A DNA stretch of 47,125 bases, from positions 1 through 47,125 of the forward strand of contig JABLYA010000008.1 in assembly GCA_013177855.1 (NCBI GenBank), read 5' to 3'. Under the pieces are notes generated by a model that searched no databases, was not told where the DNA came from, and worked only from the letters and a program-made list of their open reading frames with translations. The stretch is from Ignavibacteria bacterium (GTDB lineage: Bacteria > Bacteroidota > Ignavibacteria > Ch128b). Shown here piece by piece: positions 16,305-28,348 of the stretch (position 1 is the first letter of the stretch; each line of letters begins with the position of its first letter). The position numbers and the translations under genes were made by a program.

Positions 16305-16392
16305 AAATAAATAAATTAAAAAGAATTGTGTCTGATACATTTAATAGATATTTCAATAAATATAATATAGAGTATAAAAAATAATCAAGAAA

Positions 16393-16748
16393 ATGGAAAT
16401 ACACAAAATAGATATTGATTCTGTAAATGAATCTACATATTATGATACACATCAAACTATAGCAAGAAGAATTATAACTAGAATAATTAGAGCTAATAAT
16501 GAGGTATCTATCAAAAATGGTAAATTATGTAATAACATACTTGTGTAAATTTTCTTATATTTGAGTACTTATATGATTCTCCTGGGTTTTATATAACATC
16601 ACCAAGTAGTAGTAATCATATTGGTTCTATTGCTGGTTTGACTGTGTATGTTGATACAACTTCAACATTAAAAGATAATGAAATATTTCTATTTAATGAT
16701 ATATCTGAATTGAATTTCATTAAAAATATAAGTAGAGCCAAAAATTAG
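16393..16748 (+). pseudogene. Frameshifted gene of unknown function
   Basis: ATG 16393 starts MEIHKIDIDSVNESTYYDTH and ends at TAA 16546-16548 after 51 codons. Another frame from about 16572 reads YDSPGFYITSPSSSNHIGSI then GLTVYVDTTSTLKDNEIFLF and ends at TAG 16746-16748. Together this would be a protein of about 118 residues, with at least one indel near 16550-16570. The second block looks beta-rich and structural; no family is named. This accounts for most of the gap 16305-16852. Confidence 0.55.
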
Positions 16749-16852
16749 AAAGAATTTTATGTCAGGAATAACATGTTTTTTTTTAAAGCAACAAAAACAT
16801 TCGTTTTGCCAGGTATAAAACCAACGCTTCTAAAACCGCTTTAAATACTTTT

Positions 16853-17140
16853 TTATCTTTCATTTTTTTTAAATTTATTAGTCCGACAAAAACACTGCTG
16901 CCCAACCCACATAAGAACATTATCTTCTAATTTATAATCATCGTATCTAATTTTCTTTATTCCGCTTTTGCTCAATTTCACAAAAAAACCGTTTTCATCA
17001 CTCCAAAATATTTCAAAGATTTCATCTCTATAAGCTTCTGCAATGCCAATAACAATGGCACTAAATTTTATCAACTTCTCTTCACTTTTATTCATAACTA
17101 TTTTGTCCAATTTTACTAATTGCATAGGCATTCCCCACAA
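16853..17140 (-). CDS. Small protein of unknown function, N-terminus uncertain
   Basis: 95 residues from ATG 17140, with blocks LIKFSAIVIGIAEAYRDE, EIFWSDENGFFVKLSKSG and LMWVGQQCFCRTNKF. The frame is open further upstream (KQDNGLWGMPMQLVKLD) to a 13-A run (T13 on the plus strand, 17153-17165). Beyond it another frame reads TLNKFEIST, so the original start may have been displaced by slippage at that run. No domain recognised. Confidence 0.5.
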   Translation of the reverse strand: MWGMPMQLVKLDKIVMNKSEEKLIKFSAIVIGIAEAYRDEIFEIFWSDENGFFVKLSKSGIKKIRYDDYKLEDNVLMWVGQQCFCRTNKFKKNER

Positions 17141-17152
17141 TCCGTTATCTTG

Positions 17153-17165
17153 TTTTTTTTTTTTT
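17153..17165. repeat. T13 homopolymer at the 5' end of a minus-strand gene
   Basis: Thirteen consecutive T on the plus strand, among the longest single-base runs seen in the window. It sits where the reading frame of the 16853 gene appears to change and next to the array locus. Confidence 0.8.
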
Positions 17166-17233
17166 GTTGAAATCTCAAATTTATTTAAGGTTAAACATAA
17201 AAATAATTATATATACTTGCCGCAACGTAAATC

Positions 17234-20385
<3,152 letters not shown>

Positions 20386-20438
20386 AATTTTTAATTTTTA
20401 TGTATTTGTATTTACATTCAAATTTTTAAAAAGTTTAA

Positions 20439-20666
20439 TTATTTTAATTTTGATACTAAATGTTTTGGTACTTCAACTTCAATTCTGATATAATCACCTT
20501 TATCTTCAATAATTTTACCAATACGAATATTAGAACTAATATTAACTACTTCACCAACATCAAATTTCATTTCTTTAATACGTTTTGTATTCTTTAATAA
20601 AATTGCTAATCCAGTTATCCCAGCAGATATGCAGATTATTACTATAAATGTTATCATACAATTCAT
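20439..20666 (-). CDS. Small single-pass membrane protein
   Basis: 75 residues: an N-terminal membrane helix (MITFIVIICISAGITGLAIL), a basic stop-transfer segment (KNTKRIKEM) and a small beta-rich domain (KFDVGEVVNISSNIRIGKII, YIRIEVEVPKHLV) like an SH3-type barrel. It lies 53 bases upstream of the unfoldase on the same strand, so probably co-transcribed. Function unknown. Confidence 0.6.
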   Translation of the reverse strand: MNCMITFIVIICISAGITGLAILLKNTKRIKEMKFDVGEVVNISSNIRIGKIIEDKGDYIRIEVEVPKHLVSKLK

Positions 20667-20769
20667 TTAAATTATTATTTATACAAAGATAAAGTGATTT
20701 TTATAATAAAAAAAAATGATAAACTTTATTACTATTTTCATATAAAATTACAAAACGAATCGCATATGA

Positions 20770-21951
20770 ATGTGTAGAGATGAAAAAGATTATTTATGGC
20801 AATTTCTTCCAAGAGATTTTGTATATCTCACTGAACAAAAAACCCAAATTTACAAGAATTATACCCTAAAAAACGATTACCTTATAAATATAATGCATGA
20901 ACTCATATTAAAGTTCTTTTTTAATAATGAGTTAAATCATAATTTATGGTCTACTATATTAAGAAAGAAATATGGTAAGACCTATAACATTTATATAGAT
21001 TATTTATTAGAAAAAGGTTTTATGAATCTTATATCTAATTATTATGTAGGTAAAAAAGCAAAAACATATAAATTAAACATTACAATATTAGATGTAATTA
21101 AACATAAAGTAACAGATAAAGTTTTATTAAAAAAACATAGTAAAGATTATCTTTTGAGAACATTTACATCAGAACAAGAGAGTCCAATTAACTTATCTCT
21201 TAGAAAAAAACTCATAGATGATTTATATCATGTTGAAATTGATTATGAAGCCGCATATAAATGGTTGAATGAAAGAAAAAATGATAAAACGTTAGAATTA
21301 GAAAAATATTTTAGAAATGTTGGTGCAATAGATGGTATAAACAGTGGTTATATATTTTTTAAATTTGATTCTTATGGTAGATTACATACAAACTTTACTG
21401 TTTTAAAAAAACACATAAGAAAAAATTTTCTAACAATAGATGGGCAAGAAATCGAAGAAATTGATATTAAAAACTCACAACCTTTCTTTTTTGCAGTTGC
21501 TATTAAAAATGAACATGGTGAAGACACTTTTGATGACGAAATGCGCAGATATGTTGATTCTGTAAAAAATGGATTAATATATGATGAAATATTACAAAAA
21601 TTTCCAGATAAAATAAAAACAAGAGATCAAGCTAAAGTTATGATGTATAAAGTATTATTTGGTAATAATGTTGATAGATCCAATGAAGAAACAAGACTTT
21701 TCAAAAAATTATATCCAGGTATATGTGAATATATTAAAGATTTCAAATATTTTTCCAACTCATATAAAGAATTGAGTCATAAATTACAATTATTAGAAAG
21801 TGAATTTATCTTTAACAAGGTTGTTACAGAAATAAAACAAAAGTTTCCACAAATTAAATTATTCACTGTTCATGATTCTATCTGTTTTCCAGTTAAATAC
21901 AAAGAAGAAGTAAATATAATCTTCCGAAAACATCTTGATAGTTTACTATAA
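20770..21951 (+). CDS. Minimal A-family (Pol I / T7 RNAP-type) polymerase
   Basis: 393 residues, far shorter than DNA Pol I. The N-terminal region (30-105) looks like a winged helix (LRKKYGKTYNIYIDYLLEKG, KKAKTYKL). The palm/fingers motifs are in order: GRLHTNFT (203-210), motif A EIDIKNSQPF with D232, O-helix/motif B RDQAKVMMYKVLFG with R285, K289, Y293, F297 and G298 at the family's 0/4/8/12/13 spacing, and motif C TVHDS with H368 and D369. The usual motif A steric-gate Glu is not in place, and HDS resembles T7 RNA polymerase, so the nucleotide choice is unclear. No exonuclease domain. It might be a primase-like, gap-filling or transcription enzyme. Confidence 0.75.
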   Translation: MCRDEKDYLWQFLPRDFVYLTEQKTQIYKNYTLKNDYLINIMHELILKFFFNNELNHNLWSTILRKKYGKTYNIYIDYLLEKGFMNLISNYYVGKKAKTYKLNITILDVIKHKVTDKVLLKKHSKDYLLRTFTSEQESPINLSLRKKLIDDLYHVEIDYEAAYKWLNERKNDKTLELEKYFRNVGAIDGINSGYIFFKFDSYGRLHTNFTVLKKHIRKNFLTIDGQEIEEIDIKNSQPFFFAVAIKNEHGEDTFDDEMRRYVDSVKNGLIYDEILQKFPDKIKTRDQAKVMMYKVLFGNNVDRSNEETRLFKKLYPGICEYIKDFKYFSNSYKELSHKLQLLESEFIFNKVVTEIKQKFPQIKLFTVHDSICFPVKYKEEVNIIFRKHLDSLL

Positions 21952-22020
21952 TTTTTAATTATTTTTTAATATATAGTTATGTAAAACCATAAATGAACAA
22001 AAAAAGTGGTTTTTCATAAT

Positions 22021-22030
22021 TAATATATAA
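22021..22030 (+). promoter_or_regulatory. TATATAA-type promoter-like element of the tail operon
   Basis: TAATATATAA lies 28-37 bases before the sheath ATG. It matches the box seen before other structural and leader genes and fits a late promoter. Confidence 0.5.
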
Positions 22031-22057
22031 GTATAATAAAAAATAATAAAGTAAATT

Positions 22058-25000
22058 ATGCCAATTCAAGAAAAAGATTTAGGAAGATACAAAAGACCAG
22101 GTATTTTTATAAACGAGATCGATAACTCAATTATAGAATTACCAGTACAAAATGTGCTAATTAATTTAGTACCAGGTTTTTCTAAAAAAGGACCTGTAAA
22201 TAGACCAATCTATATTACAAATCCAAATGATTTTATTACTATTTTCGGTGATATTGATAGGGGTTTAGAAAGAAAAGGTTCATTCTTCCACAGAACATGT
22301 TTGAAAATGTTGCAAAGTGGTCCAATTTGGGCACTTAATTTATTAAGTACAAATGATACAAGAGATAAATTAAATTGGAAATCAATATCTTGTGCTTCAT
22401 CATATAATAATGCTGCAACAAAACAAATGCCTTATTCAAGAATTTTTAACAGACAAGATTTTTGGATAAGAGATGATGAATCATTTTTAGATTATATAAA
22501 TGATCCAACACCTGACAATAACAGACTTTTACATATTACAAACTTAGGTGAAAAAACTATAACAGTTTTCTTATATAAGTCTAGTATTACAGGTTTTGAT
22601 GTGACAGCAGAAGATTGGTATGGTGGTGTAACAAAAGTTCCACAATACATTCATCCAAAAGATTGGATTTCTGATTATATGGTTTCAGTATTAGTTGTTA
22701 TGGGTGATTGGACAGATTATGACAATCTTTCAGTTGATGCAACTTGGGGACAATATTTTACATCAGAAGGTTTAGACAAAACTAAAGTACAAGATTTTGT
22801 TAATGAAACAAATGTAACAGTCGCTGCTTACTATGATTGTTCATTAATTCCTTATTTCAAAGATATTGACGGTAGAGATATGTATATCAAAACTATTATC
22901 AATAACAACACAGATAAAACTGGTCTTTTCTGTGCTTACAATGAAAGCATATTATTAGATTCTGATTATCCAACTGGTAAAATAGATATTATTGGTGATG
23001 GTATTGTAGGATTAGAAAATACATCAATAGATTTCTTATCTTATAAAGAATCTATTGTTGAATCATTGGCTTATGCTCAAACATCACTAGATGCACATAA
23101 TAATGTATTTGGTAATCACAGTACTGTGTTATCAAATCCTTTTGCTCTAAAGAACAGTAGAACTGGTTCAAAAACAAACTGGTATGTTAATGATGTAACA
23201 ATCGGTGACACAGGTTCAACTTTGATTAACATAACAATAGCGGCTTATTCATCAGGTAAGAGTTGGTTATGTACAGATTATGCTTCATCAGTTGATTTTG
23301 ATACACCTCCAGTAAATATTTATCATAAAGCATTCGTTGCTGGTGATGCTGTATATCTTAACAAAGATTATGCAGGTTTAGAAGCATATAAAATTTATTA
23401 CATTGAAGACGCTTCAACAAACGATGGTTGGTATTCATTATCAGAAACAAGAGGCGGTTCTCCAATAGTATTCTGTACAAATAATAGTTGTACAGTACCT
23501 TCAGGATTATATATCCAAAGAGCAACTATTGAAATTGATACAAGTATTAACTCATATTTCAATCTCGGCGGTGCTCAATACACTCTTAATACTGGTTTGA
23601 CTGAATATCAATTTGAACCTTTAACAATCAACACAATTTCAGCAGGTATCGAAAGATATGATGTTTTATACCTTACTGAAGGAAGTGATGAAGTTCATAT
23701 TTTGAAAGGTGTTCAATCTAATAATGGCACTGCAGAATTACCTGATTTTACAATAGATTACAACGATGCTATCATTTTAGGTTATGTTCATTTGCATATT
23801 ATATCAGGTGCAACACCAGGCACAGGTCAAACAGATTTTGCAATCCTTTGCGATTATACACCTGTAACAATTGATAGTACTGGTTATTTACCATTAACAG
23901 ATATTACACTTAGCGGTTATACAGTAAATAATGTAAATTATGCTATTCTAACATTCGGCAATACTCTTGGTGTAGCAAGTCTTAAAAATTATATTCAATT
24001 AAGATATAGAGCCGCTTATAATGAAATGGAATCTTATCTTGATGATGGTAAAGGTGTTATTATTAATAATCTTACAGGATATAAATATCCTATCATTGGA
24101 GCAACATTTACAGATTACTCAACAACTTATAATGCAAGCATTACAATTAATACAGGAACATATCCTTATACTCAATTTTATAACACAAATCCTTATAAAT
24201 GGTTAATTTATTACCTTGATAATGAATTTATGATTGGCACAACATCAACTTCAAGAGTTTGGAGTTCATTAGCACCAATTGAAGATTTAAGTTTGAGTGG
24301 ACATGGTGTAATCGGTAAATATTCAGATATATACCTTGATATTTACAATGGCATAATCAATAACTGGGATTATGGTTATGAATATAACGATACCGGTTCA
24401 ACAACAAAGATTTACTTAAAATCTTGGATTCAAGGTGTTGATACAATGTATATTGATTTTATGGCAGAAGATAGAGTTTCACCACAACCTATTACTAACT
24501 GGGTTTCAAACTACGGTGAACAACTTGTTATCTGGTCAAATGAATCAAGTTACAAACAAACAGTTGAAATTGAATCATTAGATGAATCTAAATTACCTAA
24601 TTTGGTTTATGAAATCAAAGTAGATAAAAACAGATATTCAGAAATCGTAAAAGGTGATTTTTTAGAAGCATATTATGATGAAAGTTTATACGAAGCAGGT
24701 GGTGAATTATATGGTGCTGATCCTCGAAAATTAACAAGAGTTATTAGTGTAACTATTGATTCAAATAACACTGATTTGAAAATTATTAAAACGGATGCTC
24801 CTATTAAGATTGAACAAATCGATAAAGTAGGAGGTGGTTATGATTATCAAACAACAGTATATCCTCAAATTGATGAGTATGTTGATACATACAAAGGTAT
24901 AAAACTTATTCCTTTCACAATTCATCCTGATTCAATTCCAAATGGAACTGAAGAAAGACAATCATCAATACTTGATGTTATAGCTAAAACAACAAATCTT

Positions 25001-25930
25001 GCTAAAGGTCTTGCAAATAAGAATAGGATTTCTTGGAGATATTTGATTGATTCGTTTGGTTTAGGTTTGACAGCAAATTCAAAACAACAATTAGTTGATC
25101 TTTGTGGAATGAAATTAAACTGTTTTGGTTTCATTAATGCACCAAGTGTTAGAACATTTAAAAACAGTTCAAATCCATCATTTGTTAATGATGATAGAAC
25201 TTTGAATACTGCTTATTTAAGATCAGGTGGTGATGAAACAAAGAATCCTTCATTTCTATATTCATTTGCTTCTGGTGTTGGACGTTCTTGTGTTGGTTAC
25301 TTCTTCCCATATGTAAAAATTGATGATCAAGGTATTCAAAAAGATGTTCCACCAGCAGCTTGGGTAGCAACAACTTATATGAATAAATTCATATCAACAT
25401 CAAGTTTAGTTGAACCTTGGACAATTTGCGCTGGTGTTTCTCACGGTAGAGTAATAGACATAGCAGGCGTTGAAATGGATTTTACAAATGAAGATTTAGA
25501 AAACTTATATCAAATGAATCTTAATCCAATTGTTAAAGTTCTTAATAATGGATACTGCATCAACTCAGAATCAACAGCACAAGTATTTCCATATAGTTCA
25601 TTAAGTTTAATCCATTCAAGAGAAGTTTTAATTGAACTTGAAAATGCACTATATGATATGTTGTTAAGATACCAATGGAGATTTAATACTCCTGAAATCA
25701 GAAATGAAATTAAATATAGGGCTGATAAAATCTGTAAAGATATGCAAGACAGAGACGCTTTATATAACTTTAAAAACGTAATTGATGGAACAAATAATAC
25801 AAACTATATCATTGATTTACAAATGGGTGTTCTTGATACATATGTTGAAATTATTAAAGGTATGGGTATTATTACAAATAATATCACAATCCTGAAGAAA
25901 GGTGATATTGAATCTGGTGGATTTGCATAA
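22058..25930 (+). CDS. Contractile tail sheath protein (gp18-like), extra large
   Basis: 1290 residues, about twice T4 gp18. The N-terminus is typical: an EKDLGRYKRPGIFINEID block, then VLINLVPGFSKKGPVNRPIY and FITIFGDIDRGLERKGSF. The C-terminal part from about 985 is the conserved sheath core (NRISWRYLIDSFGLGL, CVGYFFPYVKIDD, PPAAWVATTYMNKF, EPWTICAGVSHGRV, RYQWRFNTPEIRNEI). The middle 300-900 region is a variable, Thr/Gly/Tyr-rich insertion likely exposed on the tail surface. It forms the contracting outer cylinder around the tube encoded next door. The frame is fully intact. Confidence 0.92.
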   Translation: MPIQEKDLGRYKRPGIFINEIDNSIIELPVQNVLINLVPGFSKKGPVNRPIYITNPNDFITIFGDIDRGLERKGSFFHRTCLKMLQSGPIWALNLLSTNDTRDKLNWKSISCASSYNNAATKQMPYSRIFNRQDFWIRDDESFLDYINDPTPDNNRLLHITNLGEKTITVFLYKSSITGFDVTAEDWYGGVTKVPQYIHPKDWISDYMVSVLVVMGDWTDYDNLSVDATWGQYFTSEGLDKTKVQDFVNETNVTVAAYYDCSLIPYFKDIDGRDMYIKTIINNNTDKTGLFCAYNESILLDSDYPTGKIDIIGDGIVGLENTSIDFLSYKESIVESLAYAQTSLDAHNNVFGNHSTVLSNPFALKNSRTGSKTNWYVNDVTIGDTGSTLINITIAAYSSGKSWLCTDYASSVDFDTPPVNIYHKAFVAGDAVYLNKDYAGLEAYKIYYIEDASTNDGWYSLSETRGGSPIVFCTNNSCTVPSGLYIQRATIEIDTSINSYFNLGGAQYTLNTGLTEYQFEPLTINTISAGIERYDVLYLTEGSDEVHILKGVQSNNGTAELPDFTIDYNDAIILGYVHLHIISGATPGTGQTDFAILCDYTPVTIDSTGYLPLTDITLSGYTVNNVNYAILTFGNTLGVASLKNYIQLRYRAAYNEMESYLDDGKGVIINNLTGYKYPIIGATFTDYSTTYNASITINTGTYPYTQFYNTNPYKWLIYYLDNEFMIGTTSTSRVWSSLAPIEDLSLSGHGVIGKYSDIYLDIYNGIINNWDYGYEYNDTGSTTKIYLKSWIQGVDTMYIDFMAEDRVSPQPITNWVSNYGEQLVIWSNESSYKQTVEIESLDESKLPNLVYEIKVDKNRYSEIVKGDFLEAYYDESLYEAGGELYGADPRKLTRVISVTIDSNNTDLKIIKTDAPIKIEQIDKVGGGYDYQTTVYPQIDEYVDTYKGIKLIPFTIHPDSIPNGTEERQSSILDVIAKTTNLAKGLANKNRISWRYLIDSFGLGLTANSKQQLVDLCGMKLNCFGFINAPSVRTFKNSSNPSFVNDDRTLNTAYLRSGGDETKNPSFLYSFASGVGRSCVGYFFPYVKIDDQGIQKDVPPAAWVATTYMNKFISTSSLVEPWTICAGVSHGRVIDIAGVEMDFTNEDLENLYQMNLNPIVKVLNNGYCINSESTAQVFPYSSLSLIHSREVLIELENALYDMLLRYQWRFNTPEIRNEIKYRADKICKDMQDRDALYNFKNVIDGTNNTNYIIDLQMGVLDTYVEIIKGMGIITNNITILKKGDIESGGFA

Positions 25931-25938
25931 TAATTTGA

Positions 25939-25971
25939 TTTTTTGAGGGATTTAAAAGATCCCTCAAAAAA
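25939..25971 (+). terminator. Hairpin between sheath and tube genes
   Basis: The stem TTTTTGAGGGAT / ATCCCTCAAAAA encloses a 7-base loop. The T-run is on the 5' side and no T-run follows on the plus strand. It may be an attenuator or mRNA-stability hairpin rather than a strict terminator. Confidence 0.5.
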
Positions 25972-25994
25972 TTAAAAAAATGAAGTTGTAATAA

Positions 25995-26006
25995 TTTATA
26001 TATAAT
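25995..26006 (+). promoter_or_regulatory. TATATAA-type promoter-like element before the tube gene
   Basis: TTTATATATAAT lies 27-38 bases before ATG 26033, giving the abundant tube protein its own transcript. Confidence 0.55.
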
Positions 26007-26032
26007 GTATACAAAAAATAATTTTTAAAAAT

Positions 26033-26590
26033 ATGCCATTAGCTCATTTTACGAATATAAACTCCCATAATAAAATATGGGAACCAGTTTATAAAAATTT
26101 GTATGAAGTAGTTATCATTTTACCACCTGCGATTCAAGCATTACATCCAGGTTATGAAACGATATTACTTGAAAATACAACAACAGTTAAATTTCCAACT
26201 TATCCTGACATCGCTACACAAACTCAAAGATTTAAATATTCAACTAGATTATTCTTAACATTTCCTGATAAGACTGATACCAGCGTGGATATTAATTTCA
26301 ACATGAATGTTAATGAAGACTATCAAGTTATGACATTTAGAATGATGAAAGACTGGTATGATCTTGTATGGAACAATGAAGATGGTTCAGTACATTATAA
26401 GAAAAATATTATTTCTGATATTATTGTCCATGCTCACGATAAAGAAGGACATGTTATCAGAAGAGTAACATATCATAATGCTCAAATCACTAACTTTAGT
26501 GGTTGGGAAGATATGGACTGGTCATCAACAGACTTACAATCACTTACTGTTAAGTTCGTTGCAGATTACTGGGAAGATATGTATTATTAG
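26033..26590 (+). CDS. Tail tube protein (gp19-like)
   Basis: 185 residues: MPLAHFTNINSHNKIWEPVY, YEVVIILPPAIQ, TVKFPTYPD, TSVDINFNMNVNEDYQ, MKDWYDLVWNNEDGSVHYKK, VHAHDKEGHVIRRVTYHNAQ, and a WEDMDWSSTDLQSLTVKFVA ending, all typical of T4-type tube proteins. Length is close to T4 gp19 (163). It polymerises into the inner tail tube. Its position directly after the sheath gene supports the call. TAG stop followed by a strong terminator. Confidence 0.9.
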   Translation: MPLAHFTNINSHNKIWEPVYKNLYEVVIILPPAIQALHPGYETILLENTTTVKFPTYPDIATQTQRFKYSTRLFLTFPDKTDTSVDINFNMNVNEDYQVMTFRMMKDWYDLVWNNEDGSVHYKKNIISDIIVHAHDKEGHVIRRVTYHNAQITNFSGWEDMDWSSTDLQSLTVKFVADYWEDMYY

Positions 26591-26611
26591 GCATTTACTA
26601 ATCAAAAATAT

Positions 26612-26638
26612 AAAACCACTCATATGAGTGGTTTTTTA
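26612..26638 (+). terminator. Intrinsic terminator after the tail tube gene
   Basis: A perfect 12-bp palindromic stem AAAACCACTCAT / ATGAGTGGTTTT followed by T residues, 22 bases after the tube stop codon. Confidence 0.88.
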
Positions 26639-26663
26639 TTGCATTTCTGTTCCTGTGTATTAT

Positions 26664-26921
26664 TCAAGTTTTGTTTTTTTTTAAACATTGTACCCATATA
26701 TTGAGCCACAATACTTGTATATCAACTCCTATGTAATAATTAGAAAATTTTGTTTGTTGATATATTCTTAAACATAGTGCAATATCAGTCCATTCCCAAA
26801 AAATTACTGGTTTAAAAAACTTGTGCATAATAGCAAGTAAAAAACATTTTTGTTGTTGTGGTTTTTTGAATAACCTAATATTTTTGAATCTTTGTGTAAA
26901 ATTTATCTTTTGTTTTTTCAT
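26664..26921 (-). CDS. Small basic protein of unknown function
   Basis: 85 residues from ATG 26921 (MKKQKINFTQRFKNIRLFKK), then FLLAIMHKFFKPVIFWEWTD and a hydrophobic aromatic C-terminal half. The longer frame from 26951 is rejected because it would run through the end of the upstream gene. That gene's TAA (26927-26929) is just 5 bases before this ATG, implying coupling. Possibly membrane-associated; no family recognised. Confidence 0.45.
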   Translation of the reverse strand: MKKQKINFTQRFKNIRLFKKPQQQKCFLLAIMHKFFKPVIFWEWTDIALCLRIYQQTKFSNYYIGVDIQVLWLNIWVQCLKKNKT

Positions 26922-26926
26922 TTTAC

Positions 26927-27115
26927 TTATTCCGTATGTATATCTAAGCATAATTTTAGTTCATGATATATCTTAAATTGCATTTCATACAATCTAATTG
27001 AGTAATATTCATTATTTTCAGTTATTCCTGCTTCTGCTAAAATTATTTTTGCGTTCTTTAAGGCAATTTCTCTTGCTTTTTTCATTTTTTCATATGTTGA
27101 ATCCATATTTTTCAT
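26927..27115 (-). CDS. Small helical protein of unknown function
   Basis: 62 residues from ATG 27115 (MKNMDSTYEKMKKAREIALK), followed by NAKIILAEAGITENNEYYS and an amphipathic C-terminal helix. ATG 27139 is also in frame, but a TATTTTTG element (27137-27144, matching the Bacteroidota -7 consensus TAnnTTTG) overlaps it, so the inner start is preferred. That element is common by chance in such AT-rich DNA. Confidence 0.5.
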   Translation of the reverse strand: MKNMDSTYEKMKKAREIALKNAKIILAEAGITENNEYYSIRLYEMQFKIYHELKLCLDIHTE

Positions 27116-27160
27116 TTTTTTAATTATTTGATAATACAAAAATAAGGTATATTTTTAGTA

Positions 27161-27352
27161 TTAAAAAATTTTATTAAAAATTCTTTTTAACCTACTGGGT
27201 TTCTTTAGTAATCTCTTTAATTTTTCTTCTCTTAAATTTGAATTATTACTACAATATTTTATTTTTGATATAATCGTTGATGGATATGAAGCGACATTGA
27301 AAGTCTTTGTTGTTGTTTTGCTGAATTTAGAACCAGGTATTGTTCCAACCAT
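27161..27352 (-). CDS. Small basic protein, N-terminus possibly frameshifted
   Basis: 63 residues: MVGTIPGSKFSKTTTKTFNV, ASYPSTIISKIKYCSNNSNL and a basic tail KLKRLLKKPSRLKRIFNK. Upstream, a 29-codon ORF in another frame (from ATG 27416, MNVIKINDIEILEDGNRYYI) overlaps the start. Its EDGNRYYIL followed by PGSKF looks like one continuous ancestral sequence, so a frame change near 27330-27352 is likely. The basic C-terminus suggests nucleic acid binding; function unknown. Confidence 0.5.
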   Translation of the reverse strand: MVGTIPGSKFSKTTTKTFNVASYPSTIISKIKYCSNNSNLREEKLKRLLKKPSRLKRIFNKIF

Positions 27353-27471
27353 TTAAAATATAATAACGGTTACCATCCTCAAGAATTTCTATATCATTTA
27401 TTTTGATAACATTCATTTAATTTATATGAATAAAAATGCAAAAGTTTATTTTGGGAAATATTTCATAATTT

Positions 27472-28347
27472 TTATTTTATTTCAACTTGTTTATCAAATG
27501 TAATTTCAAAATAAAATCCCATTCTATGAATGACGGTTTCAACTCCAGGTAAATTTTCTAAATATTCCATAGCATCTGCTATATCTTTTGGATTATTAGT
27601 ACCAGATGCTTCATATTCATATGTAATTAGAATTTCATTATTATTGTGTCCTTCTTCTATCTTATTATTTTCACGAAAGAATCTGTATAATTTTCTTTCC
27701 AAGTTCATTTTATTTATTATATATCTATCACCATTATCCACAACTATTAAATTTGGATTGTCATTTTCATTAAGTTTACCACCAAGAAACAATTCATTTA
27801 TAAATTTTCCATATTTCATCACTCTTGGATTATATTTTTCCTCAATTTGAGTTTGAATTTTTTGACCTGTTTGACCATGAATCTTACCTTGAGTTTGAAT
27901 TGTTGGTTCACCTTGAATCTGGGTTTGAATTTGTGTTTCTGGTTGTTGTGTTTTTTCTGTTTGATTTACATTTTTAGATATATTAACATCTTTAAATTCA
28001 CCACCTCTAATATCTGCAAATAAAATATCACCTTTTAAAAATGTACCATTAAAAATAATACCCCTTTCAACAGTCACTCTTTTAAAAATACCATTATAAA
28101 TAACACCGTTTTTAAATGTGCCTGCTCTCCAATCAATATCACGAATTACGCCATATTCCCATACACCATTATACCATATACCAGCATTGAAAATTAATGT
28201 TTCTTTCATAATTTCTATTCTAGCATTTTCTATTTCTGCATCAAGAAACCAATTAAAACCATTTTCTAACAATATCTCATCTATTTGATATTTCTTTGTG
28301 TAGGTTTTACCTTCAAATTTTAATTCTTTATATCTTAGATTTGCCAT
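27472..28347 (-). CDS. MORN-like repeat protein with an internal leader-like segment
   Basis: 291 residues in three parts. Residues 53-120 hold MORN-like WxxG-x-W/F repeats (AGIWYNGVWEYGVIRD, WRAGTFKNGVIYNGIF, IIFNGTFLKGDILF), like those of the 2059-residue protein. Residues 128-172 are a Gln/Thr-rich linker (TQIQTQIQGEPTIQTQGKIH). Residue 177 starts MKYGKFINELFLGGKLNEND, which looks like the shared N-terminal leader with LNE, then a C-terminal alpha/beta domain (VETVIHRMGFYFEITFDKQV). It appears to be a fusion of a MORN module to a leader-type protein, or has an internal start at ATG 27819. One base separates it from the kinase gene. Confidence 0.7.
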   Translation of the reverse strand: MANLRYKELKFEGKTYTKKYQIDEILLENGFNWFLDAEIENARIEIMKETLIFNAGIWYNGVWEYGVIRDIDWRAGTFKNGVIYNGIFKRVTVERGIIFNGTFLKGDILFADIRGGEFKDVNISKNVNQTEKTQQPETQIQTQIQGEPTIQTQGKIHGQTGQKIQTQIEEKYNPRVMKYGKFINELFLGGKLNENDNPNLIVVDNGDRYIINKMNLERKLYRFFRENNKIEEGHNNNEILITYEYEASGTNNPKDIADAMEYLENLPGVETVIHRMGFYFEITFDKQVEIK

Positions 28348-28348
28348 A

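Noticed and set aside
16749-16852. Possible tRNA or small RNA in the short gap before the 16853 gene
   Set aside because: No cloverleaf, CCA end or strong hairpin could be found by eye.
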